Assembly: GCF_030272615.1 (NCBI RefSeq)
Contig: NC_081410.1
Location: 285,075,957-285,139,956 of the forward strand
DNA: 64,000 bases
Source of the DNA: Cryptomeria japonica
Lineage: Eukaryota > Streptophyta > Pinopsida > Cupressales > Cupressaceae
Reading direction: 5' to 3'
In this document: positions 57,191 through 64,000 of the stretch, in pieces
Layout of the letters: the number at the start of each line of letters is the position of its first letter
Position numbering within the stretch: position 1 is the first letter of the stretch
Notes under the pieces: generated by a model
Told to the model about the DNA's origin: nothing
What the model saw: only the letters and a program-made list of their open reading frames with translations
The model's database searches: none
Translations under genes and position numbers: made by a program

Positions 57191-57224
57191 GGTCATGAAT
57201 GGATCATGACAAGTGGCAGCTATC

Positions 57225-57243
57225 CTCCCTAGCTAAGAGGGAG
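57225..57243 (+). other. Polypurine tract of Copia 3, within a hairpin
   Basis: CTCCCT (57225-57230) pairs with AGGGAG (57238-57243) across a 7-nt loop, abutting the 3' LTR. Confidence 0.85.
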
Positions 57244-58125
57244 TGTTGAAATAGTAGCTAGCTCGGATACCTATCTATTGTATTTTAATGTTGTCAATGA
57301 CAATAAAATACACATGTATTATCTATTAGGTAAATTGAACTTAGGGCTGGGCCCAAATACATGTAACTTGTAATTATGTCTTGTTTGGGCAAGACCTATA
57401 TATAATGTAACTTGTGGATAGGACATGCCCTATAAATGTAACTTGCAATTTGGTCTGACCCTAATTGGGTGATGTAACTTGTGGTCCTATACTAAATGTA
57501 ACTTGTAGATAGGGTAGACCCAAATGTAACAATTAACTATGTTTTGGGCTGGGCTCAATTGTAACGTGGTGGTTATTGGGCTAGACCCAATACCTAATGT
57601 GGGAAAATGTATAATAATAATTATTTATCTTGCAAACCGACTTGAGGATGTTTAGCGCCAAAAAGGATGGTATATAATCCACTTGAAGATGAAGTCATTT
57701 ACACAATCATTCTTAGAAAATGCAATCTGCTCTCCTACATTTTAGCGAACTCTTCACTTGTGTGAATTCAGTCAAGGATATTGTTGGGCGAAGTTGTCAA
57801 GATCTTCCGCAATTCTACTCCAGCCTATTGTTGTCATCTGTTGCTGATCCTCTCTTTTGGTCATCTACTGTTGATTAGGGCTGCATCCTTCATTACCTTG
57901 TCATCTTGCTGTTTGGACAGCAATCTAAGATAAGTTTGCTATATTGTAATTGCCTACAATTGAGATAATACATATCATATTTAAGGCTGGGTTTTTCACC
58001 TCCAAGAGGGAGGTTTTCCCAGGGTATTGGCGTCTTGTGTCTTGTGTTTTATTACTATTACTATTTATTCACAGTCTGATTATAATTAATTGGTTAGATT
58101 AATATCTGATTGCTTGAAATTAACA
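57244..58125 (+). repeat. 3' LTR of Copia element 3
   Basis: 882 bp, colinear with the 5' LTR. Confidence 0.95.
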
Positions 58126-58356
58126 TGGGTAGGTAGGAGAAACAATATAATATTCCACATGAGGTGGATCACCCACTGAATGTGGAGTGTAACAACAAGA
58201 TCACACTATAAAAGGTGGAAATTCTCCTACACACACTATCCCAATGTGGCACAAACACCCAAGTGTTTCATACCCAAACTACTATGAAATGCATTTCCTA
58301 AGTAAACTTAAGTAAGGTGTAATAATATCCATGATGAATAATTATTTACACCAACA

Positions 58357-61308
58357 CAAGTCTTTTTAAGTTTTTATGTCTTGTGTCTTACTTGTAATGG
58401 GAATTTTATTTCCCTATTACAAGTTTTTATGTTTTTATTTGTTTTAGTTGTAATAGGGATTTTATTTCCCCTATTACAAGTCGTTTTTCTCTTTATTTGT
58501 GTTTTTGTTCCCTAGAAACCCAAATTTGCTCAAGTGAAGGAAAAAGTGATGCAATTTAAAACTTGCAAAGGGGTTTTAGAAACCCGATTGCATCTTTGGA
58601 GGGCACGTTTTGCTTGAAGTTGGAGAGGAAGAACCCGATCTACACTTTTGTTCCCACAAATCTGTTTTTTGTGGCATTCTTCCCCTAAATCCGTTCCACA
58701 TTCATGCTATGTTGTTAGGAATCATTGCTTATTGCCACGTTTATCAGCAAAAATGGTTTTATGAAACACATTAGGCGCTTTTCAAGGCATTTTTGGAGGT
58801 GTTTTTGCTGGTTCTTACCACGTCTTGGAGCATGAGATTCACCCTTCTTGCCACATTGCAAACACATCTTGCACGTCCTCCATTAATGAGTGTTTGAAGT
58901 CAGATCTTTTTCTCTTTCATAGCCGTTTTTTGTGGAAGGGTTTAAAGGCAAAACCGATTTTGTTTGCTGATTGCAATCATAATGTGGTGGCTTCCTTATC
59001 TATTTAAAGAGCATTTCGGTTTCTTCTAAGTCCATTTGCTTTGATCTAGGGCATTCTTCAAGCAAGATTTCGGGTTTCTATGTGATCTTCCCAAATCATT
59101 TTGTCATTTGCAATGCAAGTTGTAAATGTGCAAGATTTTCCCCTCTTTCATTTTTCCTATTTACTTGTATTCGGGTTTTCAAAACCCGATTACAAATAAC
59201 TAAGGTAATGTTGACCTTCCCCTTTGATAAAAAAGAGTTAATCTTCTTTTTACAAAATTTACAAATGTTGAAGAATTGCCATGAGACTAATTCACTTGAT
59301 TTCGGGTTTTACAAATCTGATTACAAGTTGAACTTTTTCCCTTTTTCCAAGTTGTCAAGCTGAAAATATTCCTTCCCATACATGTACATGGTCATCCAAA
59401 TTTGCCATCTTCTCCTTCATGTCAAAATCCCTTTCTCACCATTTCATCCATTCATTTCACAGCTTCATTCATTTTTCACATTTAAAGTCTACTTGCAATC
59501 AGAATTTTAAAACCCGATTGCAAGTTGTGTCTTCACTTGCAGTCAACCTTCCAAAACCCGAAATTGGTCCAAAATGCACTCAAAAACAGTTGAAAATGAG
59601 TCTTAAAGGTTCAATTACAAGTGCAAACTTGTAGTTACCCATTACACATGAAGTTACATGTTTGTTCTCCACAATTGCAACTTAATGCTCTTGTTTTTCC
59701 ACACATGTTATGCAGTTTCCAAAACCCGAAATTCACTTGTGAGCTCATTTTTTAATCAATTTATCCCTACCCATGTCAATCCTGTTTGCACACACGACCT
59801 ACCAAATCAATAAATTAAGGCATGGGCATTATTTTGGAAGCAGATTCCAAGATTGGAGGATGATACAAAGAAGAGATACAACAACAATTCATGTTTGAGA
59901 GCATAGAATGCTTTCAAGACAGAGATAGGTTTCTTACTTCAGCCTTGCAAAGAACTTCCCTCATGAAAAGCCAGTACTACCCCAAGCAACAAGATAAGGT
60001 TGAAGTTCGTTGGCCAAGGACACAAAGATCATTAAGGATGCAAATTCTCGTTCCGGTTCAAGATGTCATTTACGTCGATCACAGAGCATCCTGAAGTGGC
60101 ATGAAGATCATCACAGACAAAGGATGATGCAGTTGGAGTCGTGTCTTTGGACACTTAGATTAATTATGCATTTGTATTTTTGTTTTGACAAATTACATGT
60201 AATGTCAAATTTGTAATTGCAAATTGATCACTTGCATTTTTGTAAATACAAGTAAGTTGATTACAAGTCAATTTAGAATAGGACTTGTAATTTTGAATAA
60301 GTCTTAGTTAGTAGTTGGAATAAGTCATGGTGGTTGAGAGAATTTCTCAAGTTAGTTGGGATCCTCCCACCTTTTTCTCAAGGCTCCTCTCCTATAAATA
60401 CTTGAGGGGGTCTATTGTAATTGATATCTTTTGGCAATGCAACAAAATTCTATCAGTTTGTATGTGCACTCTAAGACTTTGAGCTTAGATGTAAATCAAA
60501 TTGCTTTCAATAAAAGAGGCAAGTTGTGTTGAGACTTTGTGCCAATTCAAGTTTTTATGTGACGACATTTTCTGGAGTTGATTGTAATTTTTGTTCTATT
60601 GTTCAAGAGGGATTTAAATTCAATCTTGTAGACTTTGAGCTGCTAATTGCATTTGGAGATATAGGTTTGGTTTTCAGACTTGGTCTTGCAGACTTTGAGT
60701 TGTTTATCACGTTTGAAGCTAGTGTAGAAAGCTCAAGCAAAGGGGGTAACTTGCGGACTTTGTGCTGCTTTTATTTTCTATGTTTGTGCATAAGAGGTGC
60801 ATCAATGTAGTTAGACTTTGAGCTGCTACATACTGTATTTGGTTACCAGAAAATCATCTAAAAAGGTTGATAGGAGAATAGATAGTTGAAGACTTTGAGC
60901 CTTATTTTTGTTTTCCCGTCCCGAGGAAGTGACGGAGGTCTTTGTGCTTTCATGGAAACTTTGCTTCCCTTTATGTTCCAAAAATCCTACAAAAAGTCTC
61001 ATTTCTGTATTTGTTGTTATTTATTTCCAATTGCTATTACTTTTCTATAAAGAGAAAAGAATATAGTTTTTCTTGAAAGAAGAAGAAAGACTGTTGTCTC
61101 ACCCATATTAGATTAGTTTAGTTTGTAGATAGGGGCAGCCTTCCCTAAATTAGGAGAGCATCATACTCACACACTGTGGCTGAAACCACATTTTTGTACA
61201 TTCCCCAGGTGTATAAAATTTTCAACCAATAAACTCAATTAGCCTACGAGAACCACCTAAATAGGCTAAAGGTCCACCAACTCAACTAGTTAGGAAGGGG
61301 ACATTACA
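58357..61308 (+). repeat. LTR-like region with promoter and repeated leader motif
   Basis: TATAAATA at 60393-60400 in CCTCTCCTATAAATACTTG. Downstream, the motif GACTTTGAGCTGCT or close variants recurs about seven times (60533-60960). Upstream, AAACCCGA and its inverse occur at least seven times (58578-59728). It ends GGGGACATTACA at 61308, the family C type terminus. No start terminus could be fixed. Short frames are not recognised. Confidence 0.5.
60393..60400 (+). promoter_or_regulatory. Likely TATA box of LTR
   Basis: TATAAATA in a pyrimidine-rich context, about 140 bp before the repeated leader motif begins. Confidence 0.55.
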
Positions 61309-61420
61309 TTGGTGACGAGTGGGCCAATATTAGACACCATCAACTCATCAACATTTTAGTCACATGTTCACTTGACTCTTATTTTCTTAGAACTATTAAT
61401 TTTTCTCGCGAGCCAAAGAT
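61309..61420. other. Boundary sequence after LTR-type terminus
   Basis: TTGGTGACGAGTGGGCC follows the terminus, where a primer site would lie; no tRNA assigned. Confidence 0.3.
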
Positions 61421-61699
61421 GTGGACTTCCAATTTTATAAAGGTGGTTGGGGCCTCAAAAGTTGTAAGGTGGGTCGCCACTCAAAACATGTGTCCAAATT
61501 AGCTACTATGATGGTGGAGAGTGTTTACAAGCACACATTTTATATCTCGTGTCTTAATGTGTTGAACAACACATTAAAAGACATAGGGAAGATAGATTGG
61601 GTGCAGCAAGTGTTGGATGAAGCTAGAGACATTCAAATGTTCATTTGCCACAACCACAACTCACTTGCGCTCTTCAGAATTTTTTCAAAGAAAGTTTAA
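61421..61699 (+). pseudogene. hAT-superfamily transposase fragment (DUF659-type)
   Basis: Contains SCLNVLNNTLKDIGKIDWVQQV, then EARDIQMFICHNHNSLALF, matching the DUF659 block found in plant hAT transposases. No BED finger, catalytic core or dimerisation domain nearby. Ends at TAA directly beside AATGTCCCC. Confidence 0.7.
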
Positions 61700-62990
61700 T
61701 GTCCCCTTTCATGGAGTGGCCACAAAAAGTGTCACATTCAGCCTATTTAATTCCCATAGTCTATTAAAGAATAAATTACTTAAATAAATAAAGTTGTTCA
61801 AATAAAGTAAAATTACGGATGACTTTATTTTGATTAATTTAATAAAGTGACTAAAGTGATTTAAAAAGAAAATATTATAAATTCACTTTATAAAGTGCTT
61901 AATGATATATTTTGAGCAGGAAATTAAAAGAACCTTAAGAAATTTTCTATGGGAAATTATAGAAGGGTGATTTGAGAGCTCATTTGCTCATGCTGGATTT
62001 ATTCTCTATTTTGAAGATTTGAAACTTTTTGTAGAGCAAACCCCAGGACAAAACACTTGGGTTCTTTCTTGGTTGATTGGACGAAAACCTATTACAACCA
62101 ACCTTTATGGATTCACTCAAGATTCATAAGCGCATCTATTGGATTGGATTTCAAAGTTTTGGGTATGAAAGATATATCTATTATGCAGGTTGAAGTTCGA
62201 TAATTTTAATCGTTTTCTCTAGTTTGGGTTAAAGATATTATTGTGACTATATTTCAAGTTGATTGCCACGAAAGGTTGGAGACCAATGCAAGGGAGGGAT
62301 AGTTGAAATTGTAGGGCAATCAGAGTTTATGTTGTTGGGGCAATTGATGTTCTTATTTCTTGCCATCAATAACAAGGACAGGTTGGGCAGAATTATGAAC
62401 ATTGTTGGACATCTAAGTGTGTGCTACCCTTGCATGGAACATTAAGATCTATTCAAGGTAATTGGAGCTGCAGTGGTCTAGACGTTGTGTCTCATGTGTT
62501 GGGTGTGGAATTCATGTACTGGTGACTCTTATTGTTGGCATGTAAGTTGCATATGGTAAGGCTGAAAAATAATTGAATAAAATAATCGGATGAATTAATC
62601 ATGAATATACAACATATATAAAGGAATTACAAGGCAGTGGTCTAAAAAGTACGAACCATTAAACTAAAGCTTCAACATGAAGCTAAAAAGCTTAAAATGC
62701 TAAATAAAGCTAAAAAGCTAACTATGCATTCTTTTAAAAGAAGCAATAGTTGCACTTAAAAGACTAAACGAACTAAAAAGCTAACTAAGTTGACAGCTAA
62801 CATGACCATTATAGAATAGTTATAATATTATTTTAATACCCTCCCTAATGGTCATCGTACTCAATACCCTACAAAAGACACTGCAGGTCTTTTGATCACA
62901 AATGAAATGCAAAGAACACTCTGCTGCTACGGAGACCCTCCCAGAATCTACAGAATGTTAATGACCAAGAGCACTAGAAGGCCATCCAAC
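61700..62990. other. Unassigned AT-rich DNA
   Basis: Starts AATGTCCCCTTTCATGG, like a family C LTR start. 62640-62800 has many AAGCTAAAAAGCTAA short repeats. No gene recognised. Confidence 0.35.
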
Positions 62991-63810
62991 CTGATGTAAT
63001 CTCACACGCGAAATATAAAACTGTCACACACGAATTACTGAGCCTGAAACCACGATTTTGAGGAAAAATTGGCAAACCCTCCAAAGAGAAACAAACATGA
63101 TTTCGTCAAAAAACTGCAAAAACTTTTGCAGAAGAGCATTGAGCATTGTTCGCTCCAGCAACTCCAAAACAGACTGCAAGATACCACGGTTGCAGATATT
63201 CACCCAAACAACTCCAGGTGCGACCCAAAACAGACTGCAACAAAGCACGATTTTCGTGGAAAACCTGTCAAACCTTGAAAACTGGATTTACAAATCATCA
63301 TTTTTGTGATAAAAATGGTAAAACCCAGATGACCAAAAACCCACGTGAACTTTGCGAATAATAGATGATTATTGAGGAAAAATTTGAAAAAACCAATGAA
63401 CAATTTTTCAGGAAAAAATTGTGAAAACCCTGAGACAATTTTTTCAAGAAAAAATCATGAAAACCAAGACATTTTTTAGGAAAAAATTGTGAAAAACCCA
63501 ACGGACAATTTTTCAAGAAAAATCCTGAAAACCCTTCGAGCAATTTTTCAGGAAAAAATCGTGAAAACCTACAAACAATTTTTGAGGAAAAATTCGTGAA
63601 AACACTAATTTTTAAGGGAAAATATTATAAACCCCAAAAATAATTTTTAAGGAAAAAATTATTAAAACCCAAAAATAATTTTTAAGGAAAAAATTTTATT
63701 AGAACACTCCCATGATTGTTTGTGGCAAAAAACCAGAAAACAAAAAAAAAAAATTGAAAAAAAAATAGTAATACCCTATAAATAATTTTTTAGGAAAAAA
63801 TTATCAAAAC
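62991..63810. repeat. About 34-bp tandem array, CAATTTTTCAGGAAAAAATTGTGAAAACCC-like
   Basis: Clear units from about 63360 to 63810 (near 63400, 63436, 63470, 63506, 63541, 63577, 63609, 63642, 63675), with diverged units back to about 63050. Each unit has an AATTTTT...AAAAATT inverted pair. Frames crossing it are repeat translation. Confidence 0.75.
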
Positions 63811-64000
63811 CCGAAATCCTCCATCGCAGAAACATGAACACGAGACAGCTCCACAAAACTCAAGCCACGGAAGCAATCCCAAACTTCCGATGTAGTAGCA
63901 GAATAAAATGAAGTGGATTGCAAAAAAAACCTCAGATGCAGCTCCAAAAAAAACTTTTCACGTGCAAAAGAAAAGCAACCACACAAAAAATCACGTGTTG
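63811..64000. other. Unassigned; runs to window edge
   Basis: No recognised feature. The frame 63804-63986 on the minus strand has no motif. Confidence 0.3.

Larger units (their letters stand above)
52474..58125 (+). mobile_element. Copia retrotransposon element 3, young LTRs but decayed interior (5,652 bp)
   Basis: LTRs of exactly 882 bp each, perfect 5-bp duplication TGGGT (52469-52473 and 58126-58130), primer site TGGTATCAGAGT at 53356-53367 and a polypurine tract. By hand count the LTRs differ at about 26 sites (about 3%, mostly transitions). The interior has no gag, protease or integrase that I can recognise; only RT and RNase H shreds remain. Confidence 0.95.
52255..58356 (-). repeat. 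5' LTR of truncated Copia, split by Copia element 3
   Basis: Plus strand TGTGACATTTTCCC at 52255 and TTTACACCAACA ending at 58356. Removing Copia 3 and one TSD leaves about 445 bp. The right part includes CACACTATAAAAGGTGG near 58203, but the promoter should be on the minus strand, so that is probably chance. Confidence 0.75.

Overview
This window is plant nuclear DNA from a large, AT-rich, repeat-dominated genome. The gene content, giant introns and layers of nested LTR retrotransposons fit a gymnosperm best, but that assignment is inference. No rRNA, organellar, bacterial or CRISPR sequence was seen. The only host-gene signal is two short minus-strand exons of a SAC-domain phosphoinositide phosphatase (RHD4/SAC7-like), at 36589-36682 and 2867-2953. 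They abut exactly in the protein (...DGLKQ | DAIDL...), both junctions are phase 0, and canonical GT/AG dinucleotides flank them. If they belong to one gene, the window is almost wholly intron: at least 2.9 kb downstream, one complete 33,635-bp intron (2954-36588), and at least 27.3 kb of the upstream intron. Everything else would be transposon cargo inside that gene. || Layout, left to right. 1-2866: LTR fragments, a tandem duplication and a Ty3-type gag relic. 2867-2953: SAC exon. 4644-8491: minus-strand solo LTR (TSD ATACC). 9062-14660: complete Copia element 1, plus strand (TSD TCAGT). 14782-18252: plus-strand solo LTR of the same long-LTR family (TSD GGTGG). 18258-32032: an unresolved mosaic of LTR pieces with an acidic minus-strand ORF relic (20572-22665), a second minus-strand ORF relic (25163-26090), a plus-strand frame of about 1,096 codons with two internal TAGs (26291-29578), and an 882-bp solo LTR (30998-31879, TSD CCTGG). 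32033-35648: remnants of an element whose LTRs run TGTAATGTC...GGGACATTACA. 36589-36682: SAC exon. 37205-39464: solo LTR with a nested 1.1-kb hAT derivative. 40044-46238: complete Copia element 2, minus strand. 49768-49894: tRNA-derived SINE with 16-bp TSD. 50345-58356: truncated minus-strand Copia whose 5' LTR is split by Copia element 3 (52474-58125, TSD TGGGT). 58357-64000: LTR-like promoter region, hAT transposase relic and short tandem arrays. || The most unusual signal is structural. The non-coding stretch between the pol stop and the 3' LTR of all three Copia elements is packed with short hairpins whose stems change sequence but stay paired, while loops are conserved. In elements 1 and 2 the first two hairpins carry the loop GTGACGAY or a close variant, and begin 88 and 87 nt after the pol stop. 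In element 3 there are about twelve tandem hairpins with compensatory stem changes. All three polypurine tracts also sit in a hairpin arm. This looks like a conserved but uncharacterised RNA or DNA structural module of these retrotransposons.
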